Of a stretch of 64,000 nucleotides of DNA, positions 40,801 to 54,540 are shown in pieces. The stretch covers positions 1-64,000 of the forward strand of contig VXCM01001348.1 of NCBI GenBank assembly GCA_014773175.1, written 5' to 3'. The position numbers and the translations under genes were made by a program. Source of the stretch: Lucifuga dentata (taxonomy: Eukaryota; Chordata; Actinopteri; Ophidiiformes; Bythitidae). Positions within the stretch are counted from its first letter, which is position 1. Every line of letters starts with the position of its first letter. The notes under the pieces were generated by a model. The model was not told the origin of the DNA. It worked only from the letters and a program-made list of their open reading frames with translations, and did no database searches.

Positions 40801-43800
40801 CATTCCACAGAAAAAAAAAAAAAAAANAAAAAAAAAAAAAAAACACAGGAGGAAAACACAAACAACACAATGTAAATTGTGAATCAAGCGAGTAAACAAT
40901 GTACATATGGTATCTGCACCTGAAGGGACCATCCGACTCGCCTTGTATTGCTGTGAGCAGGCAAAGTGGAGAGAGAGATGATGTCACTAATGAACCCCGG
41001 TGAAATACAAGCGTGAATAATGAAACGCAACACTGCATTTTGCAACAGAAAGAATAAAGGTGAAATCATCAGCAAGCAAGAGAGAGAGAAAAGAGTGAAA
41101 GAAAGCAAGCAATGATTAAATGATCAAAAGCTGGCAGAGCGAGTCTCCGTGTCACTGCGAGGCACTCTCATCTACCCACAAGTGAAAGTTAGGTTTCAAG
41201 CACAGTGTAATTATAGCTGGGGATGTCAGTTTGACATTAATGCAGCCAGCAGAAATTCCCTAATTGGCCTCAGAGGAGAAAGTGAACCAGAAAATATATT
41301 AACATTTTAAAAAAGCATATTTTGCCTAATCCTTTCACTTTCCAACAATATTTGAAGACCAAAATGCCCCAGGCATGAGAATTTAAATGAGCAATTTTGT
41401 TTTTGAAGGAAACAGTCAATGAGACAGAAAATAGACTAAAGGGAAATCATTAGTGTATGAGAGATCCTGACAGGCTCACCTTGCTGACTGGCTGGCCTGT
41501 CACTAGGAGTCTGTGTTCTTCAGCTCGACGCTATGAGCTAAGCTGATAACATGAAAAGACCCATAAACGTGCAGCCAGAAGTCAAAGCCTATTATCTAGA
41601 AATTCAAATGCAGGGGTGAGGATGAGAAACAAAAAACGGGAGGGGCAGGCCTAGCTCGCTCCTGCAGGAGGAAAAACTGGCCAGATCGAGAGATCTTGTA
41701 ATCGGCCTGTTATCTGACTCAAACGTGCGGCGGCGGCGGCACTGCCAAAAAATACTGCAACAAATCATAACATCACTCAAAAAAGGGGGAAGAACATGAA
41801 TGGCAACACACTGCTTAAAGTTAAGAAGGGATACAATGTCACAAGTGCCCAGGCTGATGTGATATGACCGTATCAGAGAAACACAGCTAAGTGCAGTCAG
41901 GAGATGTTAGCCTGGTCCCCCGGTGATGAAGCAGCTGAGGCAAGCATTGCCCCTGGCGTGGTACTGCAGGGCAAACTGCTCAGGCTGCAGAGCCTTGACC
42001 TTTTGAAACAAAACAGAGAGGAATGGCCAGGGGAAGCTGGTCGGCCTCAGCAAAAGGGGCCAGGTTTATTTCCTCCAGCAAGAAAGAGGGAAAAAAAAGA
42101 ATGAGAAGACTGAGGAAAGTGAGAACAACAACAGATCTCAGACCCTGCATCTCTTTTTGTGCGACAACAAAGGGCATATAATATTCCAGCTCCTTTCTAG
42201 CCGGCCGGTCGGAGGTTTCTGCTGGCACCTCAGTATCCCCCGCTTTATTCTGTTGACTATGATATGAGAACCGGTTGCCAAGGTGTAACATTTTCTTTTT
42301 TTTCTATTAGGCTGTTATCGTGAACACAGCAATTTAATCAGCCCCTTTGATAAACATTTGACACAAAGCAGTGGGCTTCTGTCTCCGGCGCCTACAGCCC
42401 AGGGCAAGAGATTGAGACTGACGAATTTTCATCCACAATTTTCTTTATTTTAGCTCCACCTGTCAAACAGTATGCCAGTCAGTGTGACACAAAGATGGAG
42501 GGGGGGAAAAAAATCAAAGCCTCTCTCATCTTAAAGCAACACAGACGCGGTAAAAGCTACAAGTTTTGTTGCGATTATAACAGCATATGAAGAGCTGCTG
42601 ATCAGGCATCAAAACTTAAACAGTTCTGTGTGCGCTACAGATGTCTTGAGAAAGAAAATATACAATAAGCTGATGTTCACGAGAAACATGCAGTATGCAG
42701 AGACACGACATCATCTCCTTGAGCAAAATGTCAACATACACCCGAAACCTCTCAAACCCCAGCCAGCCAGTCCACAACAGTCATTTGCAACCAACATCTA
42801 ACTAGAGGAAACTACAAACTACAAACCATTTGACCCTGAAGCACAGAGTATGGAGTAGTGCTTTCTCACCCAATGGAAGCAAGCTCAGGTTGCCAGGGTC
42901 AACACCTTCTTTACTGAGCCTACAGCAGCATGGAAGCTCAGACTCCTGGAAACATCCGGGGACTTAACATGGCCTCAGAGCTCTGCTTTTGTGGACCCGC
43001 GGTAACGCTCCCAAGAGACTCTGGAGGAAATGTGCAATGGCAACAATGCTGCACAATAAGCGAATCTCAACGCAAAACATAATGGCTTGTTCATTAACTG
43101 TAATAATTGAGGTGATTAGTGCGAGTTACCAGACTGTTTGTTGCTGGCTGTTAATGTTTGCACCCTCTGGTACCAGATGCAGACTGTTAGTTATCGGGCG
43201 AAACATTATACATGCAGCATTTCAAGAGCATCAGTGCTGAGAATAAATGATATGACCTCTGGCTATAGAATGGCCTTCAAGCCTAAATCCCTATCAGCCC
43301 AACAAGAATCATCCCCGTTATTCATCCTTTCTGCATACCAAATACATTCCGCATGAATTGCATCCCGGCGAATCTTTTGATTCCTTTCAATCAGTTTCAA
43401 GGACTGTAAACAATAGGATCCAGAATGTCACTGGGAAGCGAATCTACCTTCAGCTCAATTAAGAAGCTGCCCTACTGCCTCTCGCGGCCCTGAGAGATAG
43501 CAGCTATAATTAGAAGAGGGCAGTAAACTTGCAGACATTATTGATGATCCACTCCTGACACCTCCCTCATGTTAGCATTAGCATTTTTTTTTTTTTTTTC
43601 CAGGCTGAGGCTCATGTCAGGAGAGGCTGGTCTCTCAGAGTCCATGTCAGCAGGGGGGCTGTATATGAGCTATACGCAGCATGGCCACATAATGGCTGGA
43701 AAAGGGAGAGAGAGGGAGAGGGAGGGAGAGAGAGAGACCAGGGCTCTCCTTCGGGCCCATCTTGGTGCTCGTCCACCTGATGGGAACATGGAGAGTTGGC

Positions 43801-46800
43801 TGCTCTCCCCCTCATCAATACAGCAGAGCTCTTTGTCAGTAATTTGCAATAAGTGTCCGCGCCACATCTTAAGGGACCTGGAAATCATTACTGGCTGAGG
43901 CCCTACTCTGCTACTAATTGGATGCGTTGGGCCTTATCAACTGAGGATTTTCCAAGACCTTTGACAGATACCAATTCGAAAATCATTGTTCAGTTGTCAA
44001 TTTAAGAGACCGTTAAAAGAGCTTATTTTAATTTTAATTGGAACTTCCTCCTGCCTTCACAGTGAGCTGCAAGGATTAAAAACGAGCTCGCTGTGTGCAT
44101 GTGCATGTGTGTATGTGTGCCAGTGTGTGTATATATATTCATACTCATCAAGAAAAAGAGGGGAAAATATGCAGGTCAAATCGACGGGTAACATGCACGC
44201 TGACCAGGGTAAGAATGAAGACAGCAAGCTCACACATGTAGTTTACAAAAATCCTCTAGGTTTCCTGGGACTTCATGATCGACATCAAATAAGTCTGAAT
44301 CTGCGCTGCGAAGCTCCCAATTAAGCAAAAAACTGCATCCGCTTAAGATGGTTGTTGGGTGAGAGTGCTGGCACCGCTATCGATCACCTGCGGTAAACTG
44401 ACCGGCTGATAGTGCTGCCTGAACATATTTATGTGCTGCACGCTCTCAATGACCCTGAACTGAAACACTCACTTGCTTTTAATAAGGCCTGGGAAGGCTC
44501 AGCACCGACTATTGCAGCTGTGCAGGGGAATGGCTGTGAATACTGGCAGATGCAGCAAAAGCTAATATGCGTAAACAGGCGTACGGCTGGGATGAGGCTG
44601 ACTTTGACGTGGCTGCTGAGGGCGTGGGGACGAGGCGTGGCAACCAAAAGGGAGCCAAATTGTTTTGACACTACTGATAATTTTGAGTCATCGCTGATCT
44701 GTTTCTCTTACTTTATGGCCAAATATCATGTGAAATTGTGAAAATACATCTGTAAAAGCATTTAACGTTTGACGAAAATGTTTTTCTGGTGATGAAATGT
44801 TATTTGATCATAAACCTGGTATTATTGCTAATTCTACTATGCATTATCAGATACTTAAGGCTATAGTGTTCAGAGGGTAATAAGTGTCTAATTAAGAAAA
44901 GACAGGAAGGAAATTGCGAAGGTATAAAGGAGCCTTTTTTTCCTGCTTTTTCACAGCCACGTCTCTGGGAGCTGGCGTTATGTTTGCCGGCTGTTTTACT
45001 CGCTGTCAGAAAGGATTTGAAGCAACGATCCATCTAAGCATGTGTACGAGGGGATTCATTTGACCTCATTATACATCAATAAAGAAGAAACCCGGTTTAC
45101 TAAATATCACCATGCTGCCTGCACTTCATGTCAGATCATGCAGGAGTGTGCTAAAAAAGATGATTCCAGAAACGTCTGGTGAGGAGAAAAGGAGGTGGGG
45201 GGGATGAGGGGGTGGGGTTGAACCCATACTAGCCAGGAGGGATTCTGACAAGTACAGGGAAAAAAGCAGAAACGCAAAGCCCTGTTTAAGAGCAGAGCAA
45301 CTGAAGAAAAAGATTTATGCTTTTAATTAATGGCAATTAAACCATGCCTGTTGGGCTGGCCTATGGCAATTGTTCTCAGTAAAAAGGAGGCCGAGCTAGT
45401 GACAAGCATTTGAATCCACTAAGTTCTATCAGGGGAGCTGACACTGCAGGCATCAAACCTAAACTAAATCAATAAAAGAATTAAACTTTTATAAATTGCA
45501 TTTTGACAAGCGTCAGATAGCACTACGCTTTGATAGCGCAAATTCCTCCGAGGTGACGCAAACAAGGAGAGGCACACTTAGAGATCCAAACAATCAAAGG
45601 GTCTCGTTAGCATGAGCTGTCAGACGCGGCGGTGCTATTAATTACTACAAATTAATGTGACTCTCTCCACCTCTGCTGATTGGAATGATAATCAAGCTCG
45701 GCTCGGCACAGGGAACATATGCAAACCTGCCAAAAATAATAAGGATGCAAACCAACAGATGCTCCTCTCCAGTTGTGTTTACAAGCCCAAAATGCTCGTT
45801 GCTTCTTTTATCCTGCAGCCACACACACACACAAACCTGCATCACTGTTAATTTGCTATACACCATATATACATAATGCATTTCTACATTTGATTTTTTC
45901 CAGTGAACTCTGTGCATCAGTCAAACACATAAACAGACTTCAAGGTGATAACTTATCATTTCTTTCCCCCAAATACAAGCATGCACACACACACATACAC
46001 ACACAGTACATATTTGTAAGACAACATAGTAGCAATTAAACTGAGCAATATGCATTCAGACAAAAGTAGGTGTGACTGTCTAGGAGGGGAACAAAAGAAA
46101 AAACATGGAGAGTTGAAAGCTGGAATGACAGCTCTTACTGTCAGTTAAATCACGTTCATATCACGTCACGAATGCAGAAATGCATCCGGTGACATCATGT
46201 GACTGAGCGCCAACAGGCTTTCTAAATGAGACTGATAGCCGTAATTACGCCCGCGCATGAAATTGTTTAGCACGAGAGCGATCCGGCTTGCTAACTCTGC
46301 TTACTTGGCCAATTTTCCTCTTTAATATCAGGATCTTTCAGCGGGACACATTCATGCTCACACACCACTCAAATTTTGTTCAGCTGTTATGTATTATTCA
46401 TTATTATTCAGTGCAGTTTTCAGAATGATTTGCAAATTCTACCAGTATACTTAAGTTTACACACATAATACAAAATGTACGATTTTATGTTGCCCTACAA
46501 GACGCAATTGCTTTAAGGGAAATACATTTTACAGAAGGTGGCAATGTAAATTTAATGGCTGGGATAAGTGGATACTCTTGCCTTGGAGTGCGCATGTGAG
46601 CATTTATATGTCTCTAAAGAAATGATTTCCTGACTGTAAACACAAAAAAAGGGGAATGAATTACTAACAAGTAGCAATAATCAATAAATATCTTCATCCT
46701 TTACTTGCAGGGTTGTGTTGTCAGTGCCACAAAGCAGCAGCTGGCCTGCCTGCGTTTGCCTTGTTGACGACGTTTTAAAGTCTATATGATCTCATTCCCT

Positions 46801-46914
46801 TGATAAATTTGTCCCGGACTCCACCTGGCTTTGGTAACCCCTGACCCCTCTCAATCTGTACACCCCTGAGGACCCTAATAGTGACCTAACGGCAGCTTGG
46901 AGTGTGTTACTGTT

Positions 46915-46951
<37 letters not shown>
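46915..46951. repeat. (TG)n microsatellite
   Basis: A TG tandem. It produces Val-Cys frames on plus and Thr-His frames on minus, which are not genes. Confidence 0.95.
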
Positions 46952-46953
<2 letters not shown>

Positions 46954-47822
46954 ATGGCTCACATGGCCAAACTCTGCAGAGCTGGTAAAACAGCAGCGAT
47001 TTGACTACATTAAAGGACCCTGTCGAGGTCTCCCTCTCCACAGTCTTTATGAGAGATCCAGAATACAGCTTCAGACTCATTTCTATGCAGTTCTCCCTCT
47101 CTGATCTCAAGCTAAAAGATGACGTCGACACCCTTAAGAGTGTGCGCTCACAATTCTTCTGTGCATAATATGCTTGATATTCAGGTCATCTTTTGTATTT
47201 TTAATTTCGACGTTGACAAAGTATTTCACTGTATGAGGAAATATGCTAAACAAAGGACTGATGCTCTTTTGCAATTCCCATTGTCATAAATCTTAACAAT
47301 AGTAAAAATGTGCCGCACTGTAATGTATGTATGTGTGCAGAACCTATAGAGTACTTTTGATGATACTGTGGCATTTGCAATATAAAGCTACTAATGCAAT
47401 ATATTATGTGTAACCTCCTCCTCTGATTTTAATGCTTAGCATTTATATGCAGTTAGATCTCATTATGATAATTTGATATTTTGAGTGAATGGCTAGAGGC
47501 AGGATTATAAGAGAAGTCTGTTTTAGAATGTTAATGTCTGCCTAAGAAAACTAAAGCATGTATTTATTGATTTTTCAGTCCTAAATCTATCCTTCTTAAG
47601 TTGTCATGGTTTAGCCGGGGGGGGGGGGGGGGGGGGGNTTTTTTTTTTTTTTTTAACAAAGTGGTCAGGGCCTGAACTGGGGAATGGAAGCAGTGCATAA
47701 TCATTAACACCAAATTCCCCACAATCATATGTTACACCTCATCTCTTCTTCTTTTTTTTGCCCACACCTTCAATGTGACATTTCACAGATGTAGCATTAG
47801 CCACGAGACACAAGCAAAGGAG

Positions 47823-47828
<6 letters not shown>

Positions 47829-47858
<30 letters not shown>
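47829..47858. repeat. (GA)n microsatellite
   Basis: A pure GA tandem of about 30 bp. Confidence 0.95.
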
Positions 47859-47863
<5 letters not shown>

Positions 47864-48624
47864 GTGGAGAAAAACCTGGTGGAGGAGAATCTGAGAGACA
47901 GATTAATGCCTCGCCGGGTACTTCAGTGTATCAGGACAAGGATTACTGCAGTAACAGCTGCGCCCACGAGTCCCCTGACTGAGAAGAATTACAAGTATTA
48001 TCACCTACATCATTAAAGTAGGGTTCATAGATGTGGAATGGCTTCAATCAATTCATCCCCAGATAACACCAAGCCAGCTGGACCCCCTGCGTGAGAACTT
48101 GACTTAATTGGCCAATAAGTGGTGGGGAAGGGTGCATGCTATTTGATCAAATTACAGGCCCTGGCAAAGGGATTACAATTTTCGGATGAGAGTAGAGGGA
48201 GGCTGGAGTGGAGGCAGACTGCAGGTCAGGGCTACTGTTAGCATGGGCCCAACTAAGCTTGTCCGTGGCTAAGTGTGAGGCCAGTGAAAAATGGTGGCCC
48301 ACTTGGCACTGGGGAAGGGAGGAAGAAAGCTGTATCCAGGTCAGCCTTTTGCTTGGGGAAACATACTCATTCATCATCCCCCCCTTGGCCTCATTTCTGT
48401 CTGGTGATACTTGTAAACTAATAACTTCCTTGTGCTATTTAGTTAGAGTCATTATGCTACAAGTTCACTAACTTTTATTTTATTCATAAAGAGTAAGGAT
48501 AAACGGGAGAGAATTTACAGAAAAGGAAATCCAGAGGAACGTAGGTAGAACTTAGAAAAATGGAATTTGAAAAATAAAAAAAGGGCATAATTTCAAACCA
48601 GGTACATTATAGCAAAAAAAGAAG

Positions 48625-48628
<4 letters not shown>

Positions 48629-48660
<32 letters not shown>
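48629..48660. repeat. (AT)n microsatellite
   Basis: A pure AT tandem followed by a TCATATATATGTGTGTATATAT variant stretch. Confidence 0.9.
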
Positions 48661-48663
<3 letters not shown>

Positions 48664-49278
48664 TATATATGTGTGTATATATTACTGTGTTAAAATGCCT
48701 CTTAATAATAATTTTAAGAAGTTAAAAAAAAAGAGTACAAAGAGTAAATACAGCTTGTTGACACACACTACCAAGATTACTGCATTCAGTTTTATCTCCA
48801 TGCTGAACTATTATTTCAGCTGATTATTCAAATGTTTCATTAAAATTCAAATATAAGGCAAAGTAGTTGCTTCCATTATGCATACATAACTAAATTAGGT
48901 CTAGAATAACCATAAAACCGGCCAAAAACTGGAGAGATTGCAGGAATTTAAATTAGTTAAAATGCCAGCGTTTCTCTGAAATTACCCTTTGCAATATTCA
49001 TGGGCGAAATGGCTTCGCTGAAAGGAATTTTCATTATCATTATTTCTAAGTAGAGAACAATTTAGTCATCAGTGCCCGACAAGGTTGCAGTATTTCAGAT
49101 GTGGGAAGGAATTCACCTCTACAGGACATCGGCTAAAGAGACTCTAATTAGTACTGGGGGCCTGAAAGGCAGTAGAACATCTGAAAACGAGGTAGATTGG
49201 ACTCATTGTTTACAAAATGGAAAATTCATGATGCAATTTCAGTTTGTTCAAGCGCCTGTGTGTCTCTGTGTGTGTGTA

Positions 49279-49283
<5 letters not shown>

Positions 49284-49319
<36 letters not shown>
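49284..49319. repeat. (AG)n microsatellite
   Basis: An AG tandem of about 36 bp, preceded by a TGTGTGTG run. Confidence 0.95.
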
Positions 49320-49324
<5 letters not shown>

Positions 49325-50250
49325 CAGCCATTTCTCAAGATAATTCCTTGCTGGAGAGCATGTTTGTCATCGCCGTTAAAGTGTGGTGCACATTAATTCT
49401 AGTTTTGCCCGAGTGTAATTCTGGCAAAATGAGTGGTCCTCCAGGGGCCCCGCATGTAGACTAACTACTGGACAGAATTAGACTCTACAGTTGCTGCTAT
49501 TCATAATGTCATTAATATAAAGGCAATTAAATGAGTTTTTAACCTCCAACCTCTTTTCGTTATTAATGAACAGCGGATGGAACAAAATCCACCCGAGATG
49601 AAGCCGGTAATTATCTTTGCATCAGGCCTTCAGAACAGGTTTGGAAAATTAAAGCTTAGCGAGTGAATTGTTAGGGGTTTTGTTTCTAGGCGAATCCAGA
49701 GGGAGATGATGTGTTTTAATTTAATCACATGATGTCATACCAGGAGGGTTAATTAGATGGGTTTTTACTGTCACCGGGCTCGGTGGCAGACACACTGGTA
49801 CCTTCAAACACACACGGCATCCCCCCACCATCAAACTGTCAAACTGGTCGTTAGTATTTCTTACACTTTCACTTTAAAGAAGGCTTGAGGGGGAAATCCA
49901 GTCTAATAAGGCTAATAAACACGGATGGGAAGCATGAAGGTCTTGTGTTTCTGCACTCTCACTGGCCATTTCGTTGCTGTGTTACTACAATAGCAAGCGG
50001 TTGTGTGAAGTGTTACCACATTTCTAACACAATGACATCATGACGCACCACGAGTCCAAAAAGTTAGAATTACCTTCATCGCAGAGCTTATGATTTTTGA
50101 GTTAATAAGATACATCAAAAACAACTATATACAGTACATTTCGTTGAAATTTGATGAAAAGTTAGGCCAGTTCTTTTTTATTTATTTATTTTATTTTTAG
50201 TTTTAGTTTTTATGTGGATAGCACCATCATGCAGCCATTCATAAAGCACT

Positions 50251-50851
50251 TTAACAGACCATACTGGTGATTTTACATGTTTGAGCCCAATAAACACTAC
50301 AGTAATATAACTAACACACGTTAAGTTACTGCCAGCTGTTTTCCAAAACATAAAACCGTATTTTAGTTCTTGTGTTATTTTGCCAAATTCCCTAATATTT
50401 CAAAATCAAATGTTCAGGTGATACGTCCACCTTAAAATTGAATATTTCGCCTGCTAACGCTTATGCACAACTGTAGAAAGCGCGATCGTTTTAATTTTCT
50501 CTGTAAAAGCTGTCTTCTTCTGGGAATATATTCCCTGCCGGCGATGTACAGAACGTTTTCTTCTGTGTAGCTTTGTGTTGAATCCGTGTTTAAAATTACA
50601 TTATGTCTAACAAACAAATTTAATACTTTCTTGTGATGGATTATGTGTCTCAAGCACATTTCAGGTCTCTATAAGTTGATATATATTTTTTTTTTTTATA
50701 AGGTACTGGGATGCCAATGATAAGGAAGAAAAACAATCTAAAATTTATTGCTCCAGTGCTATGTTTTAGGAAATGGTTGGCAGTAATGTAACATGTATGC
50801 GGTTGTATTTATTAGGTTTAAACATACAAAATCATCAATATAGTTTGTTAA
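50251..50851 (-). mobile_element. TTAA-MITE copy 3 (reverse orientation)
   Basis: The element starts TTAACAGACCATACTGG with TTTACATGTTTGAGCCCAAT and ends TATTAGGTTTAAACATACAA before TATAGTTTGTTAA. The interior is the reverse complement of copy 1 (AAATCAAATGTTCAGGTGAT, GGGAATATATTCCC). It is diverged but complete. Confidence 0.75.
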
Positions 50852-50891
50852 AGTGCTTTATAATTGGCTGCATGGTGGTGCTATTATATTT

Positions 50892-51550
50892 TTAAAGGAC
50901 CATACCACCCATTTTACATGTTTGAGCCTAATATATTCAATTTTCATACATGTAACGTTACTGACAATCATTTTCCAAAGCATAATACTGGAATGGTGAA
51001 TTAAAAATGTTTTTCCTATCTTCCAGACCTCCATTGGTTTTAGTTCATTGTGGTACGCTATTAAAATCAATTTGTTGATACTTGAAATGTTCTTGGGGTA
51101 GATAGTCCATCATCGCCAACAAGACGTGTATTCAGGTAGTTTTTCAAAGTTTTGTATTTTAGCATTTAAGCACAATAAAAAGTGTGGAGTGAATGTATGC
51201 CTCCACCGGGGAATATAGTCCCAANTTTAGCATTTAAGCACAATAAAAAGTGTGGAGTGAATGTATGCCTCCACCGGGGAATATAGTCCCAAAAAAGACC
51301 TGCATTCATGGAAAAATTTAAAGGACCGTGACTTCATAAGGCTGTGTAACTATTAGCAGGAGAAACATAGATTTTTAAGGTGGGTGTATTGCTTGAATAT
51401 TTGATTTTGAAAGATTAAGAGGTTTTGCAAAATATCAGGAAAGCTGAAATACGGTTTCATCCTTTGGGAAATGAATGTCAGTAATGTAACATGTATGAAA
51501 ATTGAATATATTAAGCTCAAACATGTGAAATAGGTGGTGTTGTCCTTTAA
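50892..51550 (+). mobile_element. TTAA-MITE copy 4
   Basis: Starts TTAAAGGACCATACCACCC and ends GGTGTTGTCCTTTAA, closely matching copy 1 throughout. Its length is inflated by an exact 67-bp assembly duplication around N at 51225 (51158-51224 equals 51226-51292). It lies only 40 bp from copy 3, in opposite orientation. Confidence 0.85.
51158..51292. other. assembly artefact: exact 67-bp duplication around N
   Basis: Bases 51158-51224 and 51226-51292 are identical and separated by one N. The other copies of the same MITE carry the segment once, which confirms an artefact. Confidence 0.93.
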
Positions 51551-53893
51551 TATTCTGTACTGTTTTTCCTGCATTATTGGCCAAATTCCTGTAGGCATGG
51601 CATATTCCACATAAGACAAATTTCAATGATGTGCACATATCGACTGTCTGTAAAAATATGATGGCATCTGGCCTATAGGTGGCGTTAAAACAACATGACA
51701 ACATTAATTACTGATTTACCTCAAATCGTACACATTTCATCATAACATTCCCAGACAAGTTGTTTTTGGATTCATGATATTTTGTGTCAGATCTAGCTGC
51801 AACTAAAAACTTTTTAACAAACATTTTTTATCACAATATAACACATATAGTTTGCCGGCCTGTTTACAGATTACTGTGAAAAGAGATTTGAGCGGTACAG
51901 CAGAGTCGCAAAAACTGATCTGAGCAGTAGCAGAGAGAGAGAGAGAAACGCTCGGTAAAGGAGAAACAGATAGGGCAGGTTTTTCTTCTCTAACCCTCGC
52001 TGCTCCCCAGACGGCGTGGGCGAGGGGTCAGGGGTCATTGTCACTGTGTACCCGGATCTGCAAACAGCTCATTAGTGAGTCGGCAGTCTCGTCGCAGACA
52101 GCACTCTTGGGGACGGGGTTGCACTGGTACCTGCTCCACGCCCCGTTTGTTTAGAGGTCTCTTTAGAGACTGCTTCATGCTTTCCTCTCTCTGCTTCATG
52201 TTTAATTAATAATTAACTTATGTCAACCGCTTGTTTACCCACATGGGGTAACACAGAAAGTGATGAAAATGTAGCAATGCTATGACAATGATGATCTATG
52301 TTTATTGCTTAGCCGAGCCCTTTAAGTCTTGTAATTCATACCTTATGGGTACTTGTTTAGCAATAAAAACGTGTAACGAATATACCTAAATGTAATACGA
52401 TATTCTCGTGTTATTTCATTTATTAGTTGATATGTGTAGAAACATAACTAAAATATTTCATTCAAGAATATGGATCTTGTTGCAAAAAATAAGACACATG
52501 CCCAGTGAACAATTCATCTGATAGTGAAACTCTACTTCATCTCCCAATTTCCACTCTCACATTTCCTGTGTAGCTTTGAAATTGGGGGAAAAATAAGAAG
52601 TGTGATATTTCACAAGTCTTCGGACTGCTAACTAAGCTGTCAAACGAGTAAATTGCGCGACGTCTCACTGACAACAATCTGCAAATGAGCTACAAGTAAT
52701 TTATCATGATTATACTGGCAAATGAGTCGGCCTGTATTTTTTAACCAGCCTGTCTTTGACGTGGGGACAGAAAGGTTACCCATCAAAGTCTTCACCTCAC
52801 ATCATTTGGCTAATGCATTCATATGCACCGGGGTATTATTCACCAATCATGACAATTACCACAAAAATGAAGACTGACAGGGGTCGAAACCCAACGTCTT
52901 TATTATGGCTGTCTCCAATCAGAAGAGGCATAGCCTGGTGGCTGCAGAGAGACTTGCACGGAGATTTGACAGTGTATAAATCTGTCTTTCTGAAGGTCAA
53001 CAGAAGTGAAGAGGTTCCCTGACCCCCATGACCCAAAGGTCCAACTTGACAACTCTATCTATAGCTTGTGCCTGTGACAAAGGCGAGGCTGACAGAACGG
53101 GAGAGAAAATAAAAGACTCGTCTGCCCTTTCCGTGACCTGAAAGGTGTCTTTTCTAGAAGGACAACAGACTGCTTACATGTGTATTTAGGCTGTTTAAAC
53201 AACTTGTGCAAATTAGATTTTAAACAATAATAAAAACAAGTAAACAATAAAATTGTCTGGTAGGAATTCTGTTGGCTATGACTGTAACTGTAGCATTACT
53301 CAGGTGACACATGGCAGCTATGTTGTGTCAGTCAGGCACTTGAGAACTGGAGTTGAGCTTCCTCTGATTAACAACCAAAACGTTTGAAAAAAAAATTAAA
53401 ATACTGTATCTGGGATACTTTTTAGGATCTGTTTTAGATCAGGATACTGAAAATTCCAACTGCATCCTGCTAACTGGACGTTAGCTCTCGGCTCTATAGA
53501 GCCATCGTCCTCATCACGGCAAAGCATATTTCAGAAAAGTTGACTAATTGCAGCCACACTGTAGTAGAAAGTGTCCTATGATGTACCTGTGTTTTATTTT
53601 GCCAGCACATGCTTCTGCCTCAGGCCCCCGCAGCTCTGATGGCTTTAATTGACTGTCTCCCTGTGATTAATGGTCACATGTTAAACATGCACATTGTGGA
53701 CATTCTTACACAGATGTGGAAGGCAATTTGAGGAGAGCGGCCATCTCTGGAGAAGCACTTATCTCTGACTGTGAGCTCAGCATTTGGGATGGGATGGGAG
53801 AGGGAGCACTCCTCCGGTCTGCAGGCCCCAGAGTCGACCTAAACTGCAAAGCAGTGACACCAAGGATATTTAAAGAATGCCCCCNCACACCCA

Positions 53894-53924
<31 letters not shown>

Positions 53925-54085
53925 CCACTGGGCCTCAGACAATGGGCTGTAGTAGCAAAGAAATTCATGGCTGAGATGTGATAAAAGGTTGCAAAACAGA
54001 GACAGGTCTATTTTTATAATTCTTTGGACCCTTTTAACATAAATGGTAGGTTTATACTTTATTGCCAGTATCTTGATAGAGAAAG
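51551..54085. other. intergenic, no gene recognised
   Basis: About 51555-51850 resembles a degenerate teleost repeat (GGCCTATAGGTGGCGTTAAA). The remainder looks unique up to a (CA)n tract at 53886-53925 that follows N at 53885. Frames such as 52756-53022 carry no known motif. Confidence 0.45.
53886..53925. repeat. (CA)n microsatellite
   Basis: CACACCCACACCC followed by a pure CA tandem; N at 53885. Confidence 0.95.
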
Positions 54086-54540
54086 ATTATCGCTCAGAAG
54101 TTTGGAATCACTAATGATTTTCACATAGAATCAATGTTTCCAGACCTACATAGGTTTTAAATCATTTGCAAGAAGCTGTAAAAAATTAAGATATTTTACA
54201 ATTGTCCAGATTCATGACATGAGTTGTAGATTATTCTAAATTCATGTAGAGAAGCTGTATGTGAAGCTATGTATTATTAGGAAATTCTAGATTATTCCTT
54301 GATGCTCTAGAAACTGATGCCTCATATTTACAAAGCAGAGAAACTTTGATGAGAAATCAGTAAAATAGTGTTATTTATCATTCAAAAACTTTTTTTCCCC
54401 AAATATTTGAATTGCTGTATTAACCATCTTAAAATACATTTGAGGTTTGTTTCACATAATTTAAAATCACTATTATTGAATAAAATAGCAAGAACTACTC
54501 CAAAGACAAGTGATCCTAAACTTTTGAGCGGTAGAGTACA
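54086..54540 (-). mobile_element. Tc1/mariner-like non-autonomous element, copy A
   Basis: Ends CGCTCAGAAGTTTGGAATCAC and the complement of CGCTCAAAAGTTTAGGATCAC are inverted, the motif of fish Tc1/mariner-type repeats. The interior is shared with copy B in inverse orientation (CATGACATGAGTTGTAGATT, AAATTCATGTAGAGAAGCTG). There is no transposase frame. Confidence 0.7.

Larger units (their letters stand above)
40801..50250. other. gene desert upstream of barhl2, no gene recognised
   Basis: This is mostly unique sequence, with little recognisable transposon content. Contains a poly-A/N join (40811-40843), (TG)n 46915-46951, a poly-G/N/poly-T join (N at 47638), (GA)n 47829-47858, (AT)n 48629-48660 and (AG)n 49284-49319. 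Stretches such as 43000-43500, 47880-48180 and 49060-49700 have many TAAT/ATTA cores and no repeat signature, as expected of developmental enhancers. Conservation cannot be judged from one sequence. Confidence 0.45.

Noticed and set aside
51158..51292. A biological tandem duplication in MITE copy 4
   Set aside because: The two copies are identical, separated by one N, and the other MITE copies have the segment once.
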